Source of the DNA: Sphingomonadales bacterium Ga0077531
Lineage (GTDB): Bacteria > Pseudomonadota > Alphaproteobacteria > Sphingomonadales > Sphingomonadaceae
NCBI GenBank assembly: GCA_001464915.1
Contig: LNED01000034.1
Coordinates: 1-64,000, forward strand
Reading direction: 5' to 3'
DNA: 64,000 nt
Shown one piece after another: positions 52,843-61,799 of the stretch. The notes under the pieces were generated by a model, which was not told the DNA's origin, searched no databases, and saw only the letters and a program-made list of their open reading frames with translations. The position numbers were made by a program, and so were the translations under genes. Each line of letters opens with the position of its first letter. Position 1 is the stretch's first letter.

Positions 52843-54300
52843 ATGGCAGATATTGATTGCCAACCCGATGTGCAGGCCGAAGCGCACGCCGATGCGCGAA
52901 TCGTGATGCTTATCGATGATGAGCCTGCACAGTCGCGCCTGATCACCGCCATCGCCGCGCGCGATGGCTGGCGCACGATCATTGCCCCCGATGCCGAAAC
53001 CGCCGTCGCCATGCTCGGCACGCGCGAGGGGATGCAGCTTTCCGCGATCCTGCTCGATCAATGGGTGCCAGGCGATGACGCCTGCACGCTGATTGCGGAG
53101 CTGAAATCACGCCGCCCCGCCCTGCCGATTCTGATGCTGACCACCAGCGCATCACCGCTGCTGGCGGTGGAAGCGATGCGCGCCGGTGCAAGCGATTATC
53201 TGGTCAAGCCGGTGTCCCCCGACCGACTTATGGAGGCGCTACGCAGCGTCACCACGCGCGAATCCCCGCGCGACGAATTGGCGCCGCTGACCGAAAAAAT
53301 GTCCGCCAGCCTCGATTTCGATGCGATGATCGGCACCGCACCGCAATTCCGCACGGCTTTGGCGCAGGCGGCCAAGGCAGCGCGCGGGCACGGCCATGTG
53401 CTGATCGAAGGCGAGACCGGCACCGGCAAAGAAATGCTGATGCGTGCGATGCACGCCGCCAGCCCACGCGCCAAAGACCCGCTGCGGATCATCAACCTCA
53501 CCAGCATTCCGCCCGGATCGATCGAATCGGTATTATTCGGGCACGAACCCGGCTCCTTCCCCGGCGCATTCGACCGTCAGATCGGCGCGTTCCAGCATTG
53601 CGACGGCGGCACATTGGTGCTCGATGAGGTCGACCGGCTGACCCCGGCGCTGCAACAACGCCTGTGCGAAGCGCTGACCAGCGGGATCATCCGCCCGGTG
53701 GGGGCCAGCTATGGCTTCCGTGTTGATGTGCGGTTGTTGGTGACCAGCAATATCGGGCTCGACCGGATGGTGGAGGCCGGGCAGTTCGATGCCAGCTTGG
53801 CCGCGAAACTGGGCAGCACCCGGATCGTGCTGCCGCCGCTGCGTGATCGCACCGGCGATATCCCGGCGCTGACCCGCCATTTCCTCGCCCGCATTGGCGA
53901 ACAGCCGGGGCTCAACCACCTTTCGGTGTCCGACAGTGCGCTGGCGCTGCTGGCCGCCTATGACTGGCCGGGCAATGTCCGCCAGCTGCAATCAGTGTTG
54001 TTCCGCGCGGCGGTCTATTGCGAAAGCAATTCGCTCGAAGCCGAAAGCTTCCCGCAATTGTCCGAAATGCTGGGCGAACAGGGCAGCGTCACCATCGCCA
54101 GCGCGCACGAAGGGGTGGGCATCATGCTCTACACGCCGGATGGCAACCTGCGGCCCTTGGAGGATATCGAGGCTGACGTGATCCGCCTCGCCATCGGCCA
54201 TTACCGCGGCCGCATGACCGAAGTCGCGCGGCGGCTCGGGATCGGGCGCTCGACATTGTATCGTAAGCTCAGCGATCTCGGGATCGACAACGCCGCTTGA
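52843..54300 (+). CDS. NtrC-type response regulator with AAA+ domain and degenerate sigma-54 loop
   Basis: The 485-residue protein has a receiver domain (VMLIDDEPAQSRLI, phosphorylatable Asp in ILLDQWVPG, Lys in YLVKPVS), an AAA+ domain with Walker A EGETGTGKEMLMRA near residue 190, Walker B LVLDEVDRL and the arginine-finger region LPPLRDRTGDIPAL, and a Fis-type helix-turn-helix (TEVARRLGIGRSTLYRKLSDL). The sigma-54 contact loop, normally GAFTGA, reads GSFPGA (53551-53568). ATG 52843 is chosen; ATG 52777 would give a longer tail. No sensor kinase is adjacent. The SDR gene follows immediately. Confidence 0.9.
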   Translation: MADIDCQPDVQAEAHADARIVMLIDDEPAQSRLITAIAARDGWRTIIAPDAETAVAMLGTREGMQLSAILLDQWVPGDDACTLIAELKSRRPALPILMLTTSASPLLAVEAMRAGASDYLVKPVSPDRLMEALRSVTTRESPRDELAPLTEKMSASLDFDAMIGTAPQFRTALAQAAKAARGHGHVLIEGETGTGKEMLMRAMHAASPRAKDPLRIINLTSIPPGSIESVLFGHEPGSFPGAFDRQIGAFQHCDGGTLVLDEVDRLTPALQQRLCEALTSGIIRPVGASYGFRVDVRLLVTSNIGLDRMVEAGQFDASLAAKLGSTRIVLPPLRDRTGDIPALTRHFLARIGEQPGLNHLSVSDSALALLAAYDWPGNVRQLQSVLFRAAVYCESNSLEAESFPQLSEMLGEQGSVTIASAHEGVGIMLYTPDGNLRPLEDIEADVIRLAIGHYRGRMTEVARRLGIGRSTLYRKLSDLGIDNAA

Positions 54301-54332
54301 TGATCGGGCCAGTTGGGATTAGCCCGACCGGC

Positions 54333-55091
54333 ATGACACATTCGCAAGATTTCGCTGGGCGCTCTGCGCTCGTCACCGGCGCAGCATCGGGGATCGGTGC
54401 GGCGGCGGCCAAGGCTTTGGCAGCGCGCGGCGCGGCGCGGCTGTTTCTGGTCGATATTGATGGCGCGGGGCTCGATGCGCTTGATCTACCGGGTGAGGTT
54501 CACCGCATTGTCGGCAGTGTCGCCGATGAGGCGCTTTGGGCCGATCTAGACCCCCGCTTGACCGGGCTAGACCATGCCTTGGTCAATGCAGGGATCGGTT
54601 CGGGCGGCCCGATTGCCACGATTTCGATGGCCGAATGGCGCCGGGTGATGGCGGTCAATCTGGACGGCGCATTCCTGACTTTGGCGAGTTCATTGCGGGC
54701 AATGGCCAGCACCGGAGGCAGCGTGGTGGTGGTCGCCTCGGTCACCGGGATCAAGCCGGTCGCGGGCATCGGCCCCTACGGCGTGTCCAAGGCTGCGGTC
54801 GCCCATATGGCCCGCATTGCGGCAGTTGAAAACGCCGGAAAAGGCATACGAGTCAATGCGATAGCCCCCGGCGGCGTCGACACCGCGATCTGGGAAGGCG
54901 GCGAGGATTTTCAGCGATCCGTCGCCGCAATCGGGCGCGAAGCGACGCTGAAAGCGATGGCGAAAACCACCCCCTTGGGCCGCTTCGCCACCTCCGAGGA
55001 AATGGCCGACAGCATCCTCTATCTGCTGAGCGATGCCGCCGCCAACATCACCGGGCATGTGATGGTATCGGACGGCGGCTACACGCTCTGA
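54333..55091 (+). CDS. short-chain dehydrogenase/reductase
   Basis: The 252-residue SDR has the NAD(P) motif ALVTGAASGIGAAAAK near residue 12, NAG in ALVNAGIGSGG, catalytic Ser in VVVASVTGIKP, YxxxK in YGVSKAAVAHMA, and the C-terminal GHVMVSDGGYTL. All four catalytic residues are present. ATG 54333 gives a usual N-terminus; ATG 54300, overlapping the regulator stop by one base, is an alternative. The substrate is unknown. It may be controlled by, or co-transcribed with, the upstream regulator. It ends 8 bp before a parS palindrome. Confidence 0.92.
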   Translation: MTHSQDFAGRSALVTGAASGIGAAAAKALAARGAARLFLVDIDGAGLDALDLPGEVHRIVGSVADEALWADLDPRLTGLDHALVNAGIGSGGPIATISMAEWRRVMAVNLDGAFLTLASSLRAMASTGGSVVVVASVTGIKPVAGIGPYGVSKAAVAHMARIAAVENAGKGIRVNAIAPGGVDTAIWEGGEDFQRSVAAIGREATLKAMAKTTPLGRFATSEEMADSILYLLSDAAANITGHVMVSDGGYTL

Positions 55092-55097
55092 CGTGTC

Positions 55098-55117
55098 AAT
55101 GTTTCACGTGAAACATT
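55098..55117. other. parS: parS centromere-like site
   Basis: The 16-bp ParB recognition palindrome TGTTTCACGTGAAACA lies at 55100-55115, inside the 20-bp perfect palindrome AATGTTTCACGTGAAACATT (55098-55117). It matches the canonical chromosomal parS consensus at every position. It sits in a 35-bp gap between the stop codons of two convergent genes, so it does not disturb coding sequence. parA and parB are not in the window. I did not notice a second copy. Confidence 0.93.
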
Positions 55118-55126
55118 TGCAGAACA

Positions 55127-56302
55127 TCACCACTTGAATGTCTGCGCGGCCAGCATGCCGGAGTCATTGCCCTTAAGCGTCATGGTCAACGCCTTGGCCT
55201 TCCAGTCAATGTCGATCAGGCCGTAATTCTCGATCCCGAAAAACGGCGTGGTGCGGCTCGCATCAGGTTCCCGCGCGGTATTTTTCTCGACATCGCCGAA
55301 CGACAGATTGAGCGAGGAACTGGTCAGCTCCCACATCGTCTCGCCTGCCTCTTCGGTCTTGTAGACCCCGGCAGAATGGCGATCGCCGCTCAGGATCACC
55401 AGCCCGCTATCCTCCCGCGCCGCCAGCATATTCAGCAGCTTGGCGCGTTCGGCGGGGAAGTTGGTCCAGCCTTCATACTGGTGCGCCTGAGTGATCACCT
55501 GGGTCGATGACACGAGAATGCGCACGTCGGCAGGCTTGGCCAGCTCATCCTCCAGCCATGCCCATTGTTCTGCACCCAGCACAGTCTTGGTCGCGCTATC
55601 ATCGGGCAGGTAGCCACCCAGCGGCGGGCGATCTTTCGACCATTCCATCCGCTTCAAATCCGACCGGAAAAACCGCGCATCGAGCATGATCACCTGCACC
55701 CGCTTGCCTTCCGGCCCGGAGATGGTGCTGTCGTACACCCCGGGGCGGGCGCGCACGGCGTCGGACGATCCCCAGAACGTCTCAAACAATTCCTCGCCCC
55801 AGCGCCGCATCGGGAAGCTGCCGCCTGCATCATTGAGGCCGAAATCATGGTCGTCCCACGTGGCCATCATCGGGTATTTGGCGCGGAAACCGCTGAATTC
55901 ACTATGCGATGCTTGCAGGGCGTAGGCCTTGCGCAAGCTTTCCAGCCCGGCATCGGCATCCCAGCCATTATCGCCGTAAACATTGTCACCGATCATCAAA
56001 AACAGCTGCGGATTGGCCGACGCAATCTGTGCCCACATATGCTGCGGCGCGGATTGGTGGTTGCAGCTGCCAAAGGCGATGCGGGTCAGCGTGGTGGCAG
56101 GCGCCAGCGCGGGGGTCGGCCCGGCGACCGGCATCGCAACTTTCTTACGCAATTCAGCATAATAGGGCGCGAGCAATTGGTCGGGCGTCAGGTTGACCGA
56201 AACCGGCACGCCCGGCTCACTCGCATGATTATCGGCCAGCAACGGCGCAGCAGAAAGGCTCGCGGCGGCGAGAATGGTGGCGGTGAGCAGCGACTGGCGC
56301 AT
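55127..56302 (-). CDS. secreted PhoD-like alkaline phosphatase/phosphodiesterase
   Basis: The 391-residue protein has a signal peptide (ATILAAASLSAAPLLA), then a PhoD-like metallophosphatase: IAFGSCNHQSAPQHMW, LFLMIGDNVYGDNGWDAD, MATWDDHDFGLND and VILSGDRHSAGV supply Asp, Asn and His metal ligands. It probably hydrolyses phosphate esters in the periplasm. It is smaller than classical PhoD (about 550 residues) and lacks its N-terminal beta domain. It is transcribed toward the parS site. Confidence 0.9.
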   Translation of the reverse strand: MRQSLLTATILAAASLSAAPLLADNHASEPGVPVSVNLTPDQLLAPYYAELRKKVAMPVAGPTPALAPATTLTRIAFGSCNHQSAPQHMWAQIASANPQLFLMIGDNVYGDNGWDADAGLESLRKAYALQASHSEFSGFRAKYPMMATWDDHDFGLNDAGGSFPMRRWGEELFETFWGSSDAVRARPGVYDSTISGPEGKRVQVIMLDARFFRSDLKRMEWSKDRPPLGGYLPDDSATKTVLGAEQWAWLEDELAKPADVRILVSSTQVITQAHQYEGWTNFPAERAKLLNMLAAREDSGLVILSGDRHSAGVYKTEEAGETMWELTSSSLNLSFGDVEKNTAREPDASRTTPFFGIENYGLIDIDWKAKALTMTLKGNDSGMLAAQTFKW

Positions 56303-56386
56303 GGGAAACTCCTTGGGGGATTCGCAGAATGGACGGCCTTCTGACCGCGCTCCATGACACAGGTGCGACGGCGACGAAAGAACCGC

Positions 56387-57499
56387 TCAGAGCGGGGCGA
56401 GCTGGCTGAAGTCAGTCAATCCGGCATCGCGCAGGCCGCGCCACACATTGCGCGCCTGCACCGTATCGGCCACATCATGCACACGCAGCAGGTGAACGCC
56501 CGCGTCCATCCCCTTGACCGCCAAGGCAATCGACCCGGCGAGGCGCTGATCGGCAGGTTCCTCGGCCGACAATGCGCCCACCATCCGCTTGCGGCTGGCC
56601 CCCAGCAGGATCGGACTGCCAAGCGCGTGGAACAGCGGCAAGGCATTGATCAGCGCAAGATTCTCGGCGAGCGACTTACCAAAGCCGATGCCGGGATCAA
56701 GAATGATGCGATCTTCGGACACCCCCGCCGCAATGGCGCGGGCGCGAGCTGCCTTGAGGAAGTCGAACACCTCGGAAACCACATCATCATATTGCGCGCC
56801 CGCGTGCAGATCCTCGCCCGCGCCGGGGGCGTGCATCAGCACCACCGGGCAACCGCGGGCCGCGACAAGTTCGATCGAGCGCGGGTCATAACGCAGCGCC
56901 GATACATCATTCGCCATGTGCGCGCCGGCCGTGAGCGCCGCATCGATCACGCCAGCACGCCGCGTATCGACGCTGATCGCAGCGCCCATCGTGGCACAAT
57001 ATTCGACCGCGGGAACGACGCGGCGGATTTCCTCATCCTCAAACGTCGCGGCCGCGCCGGGGCGGGTGCTTTCCCCGCCGATGTCGACAATCGCCGCGCC
57101 TGCCTCCAGCATGGCAGCGGCATGGGCGCGTCCGGCAGTGGCGTCGTCATGCTGCCCGCCGTCGGAGAAACTGTCGGGCGTGACGTTGAGGATGCCCATG
57201 ATCTGCGGCTGATCGAGCCGGATCGTCCGCGCGCCGAGTTGCAGCGGAGGGCGGGTTTTCTTGAGGTTTGACCACTGTGCCGCGGCATCCTGCGTCACCG
57301 TATCGGGCAGGCGGTTAAGCGCCGCCTCCATGCCGGACGCAGTACAGACGATCCGATCCGCCACCGCGCCATCCCGGCGCAACACCACGGCAAATTCGCG
57401 CGCATAGGCCATGCTGCCGCCCAGCCGCACCGCATCGCCCTCCACCGCCTGCGGGCCGGAGACGAGGGTCAGCGGGTGGAGATAGACGGCCTCCGCCAT
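56387..57499 (-). CDS. folP: dihydropteroate synthase with N-terminal extension
   Basis: FolP condenses para-aminobenzoate with hydroxymethyl-dihydropterin pyrophosphate in folate synthesis and is the sulfonamide target. The 370-residue product has MGILNVTPDSFSDGG, VDIGGESTRPGA, ISVDTRRAGV, NDVSAL, ILDPGIGFGKSLAENL, LLGASRKRMVG and the C-terminal LLRVHDVADTVQARNV. About 90 residues precede the TIM barrel, longer than the usual 270-290 residues in total; the extension (GPQAVEGDAVRLGGSMAYAR) has no known domain. It follows ccrM with 8 bp between. Confidence 0.95.
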   Translation of the reverse strand: MAEAVYLHPLTLVSGPQAVEGDAVRLGGSMAYAREFAVVLRRDGAVADRIVCTASGMEAALNRLPDTVTQDAAAQWSNLKKTRPPLQLGARTIRLDQPQIMGILNVTPDSFSDGGQHDDATAGRAHAAAMLEAGAAIVDIGGESTRPGAAATFEDEEIRRVVPAVEYCATMGAAISVDTRRAGVIDAALTAGAHMANDVSALRYDPRSIELVAARGCPVVLMHAPGAGEDLHAGAQYDDVVSEVFDFLKAARARAIAAGVSEDRIILDPGIGFGKSLAENLALINALPLFHALGSPILLGASRKRMVGALSAEEPADQRLAGSIALAVKGMDAGVHLLRVHDVADTVQARNVWRGLRDAGLTDFSQLAPL

Positions 57500-57507
57500 G
57501 CGCCAGA

Positions 57508-58680
<1,173 letters not shown>

Positions 58681-58689
58681 TTATCCACA
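58681..58689 (+). promoter_or_regulatory. consensus DnaA box upstream of ccrM
   Basis: TTATCCACA, a perfect high-affinity DnaA box, lies 31 bp upstream of the ccrM start codon and 6 bp from the first GANTC site. It is the only exact copy I noticed in the window. It may link ccrM expression to DnaA activity. Confidence 0.75.
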
Positions 58690-58694
58690 GGCAT

Positions 58695-58858
58695 GAGTCT
58701 TTGAGGAGTCCGCGTCAAGCGCCTAATTTTGCGCCGATTATGGTTAACAGGTGGTAAATCCCCCAACCCAATGGCGGAACGAAGCAAGACCGGCACAAGA
58801 TGTTGAGTCCGCCCCTGCCGACGGGACTCGATATGCAGCGGTGTGGCGCGCAGGACTC
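58695..58858. promoter_or_regulatory. cluster of five GANTC methylation sites
   Basis: GANTC sites are at 58695-58699, 58706-58710, 58805-58809, 58825-58829 and 58854-58858, all within the 241-bp gap between ccrM and rnhB. The two nearest ccrM are 11 bp apart and lie beside a TTGACG -35-like sequence (minus strand, 58713-58718). They are the methylation targets of CcrM itself, so autoregulation is likely. I do not see a clear -10 element. Confidence 0.75.
58740..58747 (-). promoter_or_regulatory. CtrA-type binding octamer upstream of ccrM
   Basis: TTAACCAT reads on the minus strand 90 bp upstream of ccrM. On the plus strand the same place reads TTAA-N7-TAAA from 58744, one mismatch from the full CtrA box TTAA-N7-TTAA. 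CtrA activates ccrM in Caulobacter, so the position makes sense. Confidence 0.6.
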
Positions 58859-58891
58859 ACCCCGCGCCACATCGACGCTGCAAATTTCCGA

Positions 58892-59515
58892 TCAGAGCAA
58901 TGTCAGCTGCGACACCGGAGCAAAGCTGCGGCGGTGGAGCGATGTCGCGCCGTGCACCCGCAGCGCCTCCATGTGTTCAGCCGTGCCATAGCCCTTGTTA
59001 CGCTCCCACCCGTAGTGCGGATGCGTGGCAGCGGCTTCGACCATCAACCGGTCGCGCCATTCCTTGGCGATGATCGAGGCGGCAGAGATAGCCGGTTCGA
59101 TCCCGTCCCCGCCAACGATGGCGCGGGCGGGCCAGCGCCATTCGGTGCAGCGCCCAGCTGGGGTCATATTGCCATCAATCAGCACCTCACGCGGTTCGTG
59201 GCCGAGAGCGCCCGTCAAGCTCGCCACCGCGCGGGTCATCGCCAGCATTGTCGCCATGAAGATGTTGACCCGGTCGATCTCATCAGGCTCAACCACTGCC
59301 ACCGCCCAGCCGCAACTGCCCCGGATCGCGGTTTCAAGCTTTGCGCGGCGCGCAGGCGAAAGCCGCTTGGAATCGTCGAGCCCGGTGGGTATCGATACCC
59401 CAAGCACAACAGCCGCGGCCACCACTGGCCCGGCCAGCGGCCCCCGCCCGGCCTCGTCAACCCCGATGACAAGGCCGTCGCTTGCAACCGTAAAACCCGG
59501 AGTGACCCCCAACAT
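58892..59515 (-). CDS. rnhB: ribonuclease HII
   Basis: RNase HII removes ribonucleotides and RNA primers from DNA. The 207-residue product has the catalytic Asp-Glu in VIGVDEAGRGPLAGPVV, the second Asp in VLIDGNMTP and the third in SIIAKEWRDRLM, plus GYGTAEHMEAL near the end. ATG 59515 lies exactly on the start of the divergent gene; the upstream open frame is a shadow. The rnhB-ccrM order is also found in other alphaproteobacteria. Confidence 0.95.
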   Translation of the reverse strand: MLGVTPGFTVASDGLVIGVDEAGRGPLAGPVVAAAVVLGVSIPTGLDDSKRLSPARRAKLETAIRGSCGWAVAVVEPDEIDRVNIFMATMLAMTRAVASLTGALGHEPREVLIDGNMTPAGRCTEWRWPARAIVGGDGIEPAISAASIIAKEWRDRLMVEAAATHPHYGWERNKGYGTAEHMEALRVHGATSLHRRSFAPVSQLTLL

Positions 59516-60674
59516 GTTCCATTCTTTCCGCCTGATCGCCGCGTTGTCACTGCCCGCCATGCTGCTGGCAAGCTGCACGAAAGCCGAAACCGGGGAAACC
59601 GCTGCGGTGCAAGTCGATGGAACGCCATATGTGGTTAGCGAAGCGGCGACCTTCGAGGAGCCGTGGGCCATGGCTTTTGCGCCCGGCACCGCGATGCTGT
59701 TCGTGACCGAAAAAGCGGGCACGGTGAAGGTGTTCGACACCGAAACGGGGATCACCAGAACGGTCGCTGGTGCGCCTGAAGTTGCCTATGCTGGCCAAGG
59801 CGGGCTCGGCGATATCGCTTTCCTTCCGGCCGAGGCTGCCGCCTCGCTGGGCCGCCGTACGATCTACCTCAGCTGGGCGGAATTCGGTGAGGCCGACACC
59901 AGCGGCGCGGTCGTGGGCAAGGGAACACTGGTCTGTGCAACGGTCGAAAGCTGCGCGATCGAAGGCCTCAAGGTGATCTGGCGCCAGACGCCAAAGGTCA
60001 CCGGGCGCGGACATTATTCGCACCGCATCGCTATCTCGCCCGATGGCAAGCACCTGTTTATCGCCAGCGGTGACCGGCAGAAGATGCAGCCGGCGCAGGA
60101 CACCACCAACACGCTCGGCACTATCGTGCGGCTTAATCTCGACGGGACTCCGGCAGCGGGCAATCCCTTGGCTGCCAAGGGCGAAGAGACGGCGCAAATC
60201 TGGTCGTGGGGCCACCGCAACATTCTCGGGCTGGATTGGGACGCGAAGGGCCGCCTGTGGGAGGTCGAGCATGGCCCGGCGGGCGGGGATGAGCTCAACC
60301 TCGTTCAGCCCGGTGCCAATTATGGCTGGCCGATCCGTTCGAACGGCGAACATTATAATGGCGACCCGATCCCCGATCACGCAGCCGATGATGGCTTTGC
60401 CCAGCCCGCACTGAGCTGGAACCCGGTGATCGCTCCGGGCGATATGCTGATCTACACCGGCACCATGTTCAAAGCCTGGCAGGGCCATGCTTTGATGGCG
60501 GGCCTCGGTTCGCAGGCCATCGTCGATGTCGCATTCGAAGGCGAGACCGCTCGAGAAGTCACCCGCCATGAATTCGACCGCCGTCTTCGTTCGCTTGCTC
60601 AAGGCCCGGACGGCGCGGTGTGGGTGGCCGAAGACGGCAAGGACGCGCGATTGCTGAAACTCACCGCCAAATGA
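59514..60674 (+). CDS. PQQ-type sugar dehydrogenase-like lipoprotein
   Basis: The 386-residue protein begins with a lipoprotein signal peptide (FRLIAALSLPAMLLASC, lipobox LLASC at residues 17-21). The six-bladed propeller shows EEPWAMAFAPGTAMLFVTEK, GRGHYSHRIAISPDGKHLFI, WSWGHRNILGLDWD and EVEHGPAGGDELNLV, as in soluble aldose sugar dehydrogenases of the YliI/Asd type. Real PQQ binding is inferred, not proven. Its ATG overlaps the divergent rnhB start by two bases (CATG at 59513-59516). Stop and start overlap with the GNAT gene downstream (ATGA). Confidence 0.88.
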   Translation: MFHSFRLIAALSLPAMLLASCTKAETGETAAVQVDGTPYVVSEAATFEEPWAMAFAPGTAMLFVTEKAGTVKVFDTETGITRTVAGAPEVAYAGQGGLGDIAFLPAEAAASLGRRTIYLSWAEFGEADTSGAVVGKGTLVCATVESCAIEGLKVIWRQTPKVTGRGHYSHRIAISPDGKHLFIASGDRQKMQPAQDTTNTLGTIVRLNLDGTPAAGNPLAAKGEETAQIWSWGHRNILGLDWDAKGRLWEVEHGPAGGDELNLVQPGANYGWPIRSNGEHYNGDPIPDHAADDGFAQPALSWNPVIAPGDMLIYTGTMFKAWQGHALMAGLGSQAIVDVAFEGETAREVTRHEFDRRLRSLAQGPDGAVWVAEDGKDARLLKLTAK

Positions 60675-61204
60675 GCCACGCTGCCACTGCGACCCTGATC
60701 CCGCTTGAAGCGGTCGACCCTGGCATGATCGAGGCGGTGCTCGACCGGGCATTCGGGGCCGACCGGCACGCCCGCACCGCCTACCGGATCCGCGAAGGGA
60801 TGGACTGGCTGCCCGGCCTCAGCCTGGCCGCGCTGGACGATCACGATATGCTGGTGGGCACAATCCAGTGCTGGCCGATCGCGCTCCAGACCAAACAGGG
60901 GCAAGTGCCGCTGGTGATGGTCGGCCCGGTTGCCGTAGTGCCCGAACGGCAGGGCGAAGGTTTCGGTGTGGGTTTGATGAGCGCGATGATTGCCGAAGAC
61001 GCACGGCTTGCTGCCAGTGGTGGCCGCGCGCTTCCACAAGTGCTGATCGGGGACGCAGACTATTACGGCCGCTGGGGCTTTTCCGCCGCGCTGACGGGCG
61101 GGTGGCGCTGCCCCGGGCCTTTCGAGCAGCACCGACTGCTGGCGCGCGGCACGGCGTTGGCGGCGATGCCTGCTGTAGGTATGCTTGGGCCGTGGGAGGG
61201 GTAA
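60671..61204 (+). CDS. GNAT family N-acetyltransferase
   Basis: The 177-residue protein is a YhbS-type GNAT: VAVVPERQGEGFGVGLMSAM provides the acetyl-CoA pyrophosphate loop (Q/RxxGxG/A) near residue 96, followed by VLIGDADYYGRWGFSAA. Substrate unknown. The start overlaps the stop of the preceding lipoprotein gene (ATGA), so it is translationally coupled. Confidence 0.9.
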   Translation: MSHAATATLIPLEAVDPGMIEAVLDRAFGADRHARTAYRIREGMDWLPGLSLAALDDHDMLVGTIQCWPIALQTKQGQVPLVMVGPVAVVPERQGEGFGVGLMSAMIAEDARLAASGGRALPQVLIGDADYYGRWGFSAALTGGWRCPGPFEQHRLLARGTALAAMPAVGMLGPWEG

Positions 61205-61244
61205 CCCCTTCACCTTCGCCCCTTCATCTGCCATCCCGCAAACC

Positions 61245-61799
61245 ATGCCCTATGAACCGCCCCCTTACCTCGCCAGCCTGACGCTCGCCGAAATCGCCGA
61301 GCTGGTGGCGCAGCGCAAATTGCCCCCGGTCGAAGGCTGGGCGCCGCAGGTTTCAGGCGATAGCAACATGCGCATTGCCGCTGATGGCACGTGGTATCAC
61401 GAGGGCGGCGTGATCCGGCGCGAGGCGATGGTGCGCGCCTTTGCCGGCCTGCTGAAACGCGATGACAGCGGCCAGCATTGGCTCGTCACCCCGTTTGAAA
61501 AACTCACCATCGAAGTCGAGGACGCGGCCTTCATTGCGGTCGATTGCGTGCGCGCCGACGACGCGTTGGCGTTCCGGCTCAATACCGACGACATCGTGAT
61601 CGCCGGGCCGGATCATCCTTTGCGCGCGGTGGGCGATGGCGAGACTCCGGCGCTCTATCTTGCCGTGCGGCGCGGGTGCGAGGCGCGGCTGAACCGATCA
61701 ACCTATGCGCAGCTCGCCGAGATTGCGCTGGCCGAAGGGGCGGAGGCGAATGGCTGGCAGGTCAGCAGCAAGGGCGCGTCCTTCGGGCTGCTGCCATGA
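61245..61799 (+). CDS. DUF1285 domain protein
   Basis: The 184-residue protein matches DUF1285: IRRDADGTWYHEGGVIRRE-like text is seen here as RIAADGTWYHEGGVIRREAM, followed by DDSGQHWLVTPFEKLTIEVED and the C-terminal RSTYAQLAEIALAEG. The family has two small beta-rich domains and no assigned biochemical function. ATG 61245 is chosen over an open frame reaching 61185. It overlaps the NUDIX gene by 4 bp and belongs to the run PQQ-type, GNAT, DUF1285, NUDIX, CCA. Confidence 0.9.
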   Translation: MPYEPPPYLASLTLAEIAELVAQRKLPPVEGWAPQVSGDSNMRIAADGTWYHEGGVIRREAMVRAFAGLLKRDDSGQHWLVTPFEKLTIEVEDAAFIAVDCVRADDALAFRLNTDDIVIAGPDHPLRAVGDGETPALYLAVRRGCEARLNRSTYAQLAEIALAEGAEANGWQVSSKGASFGLLP

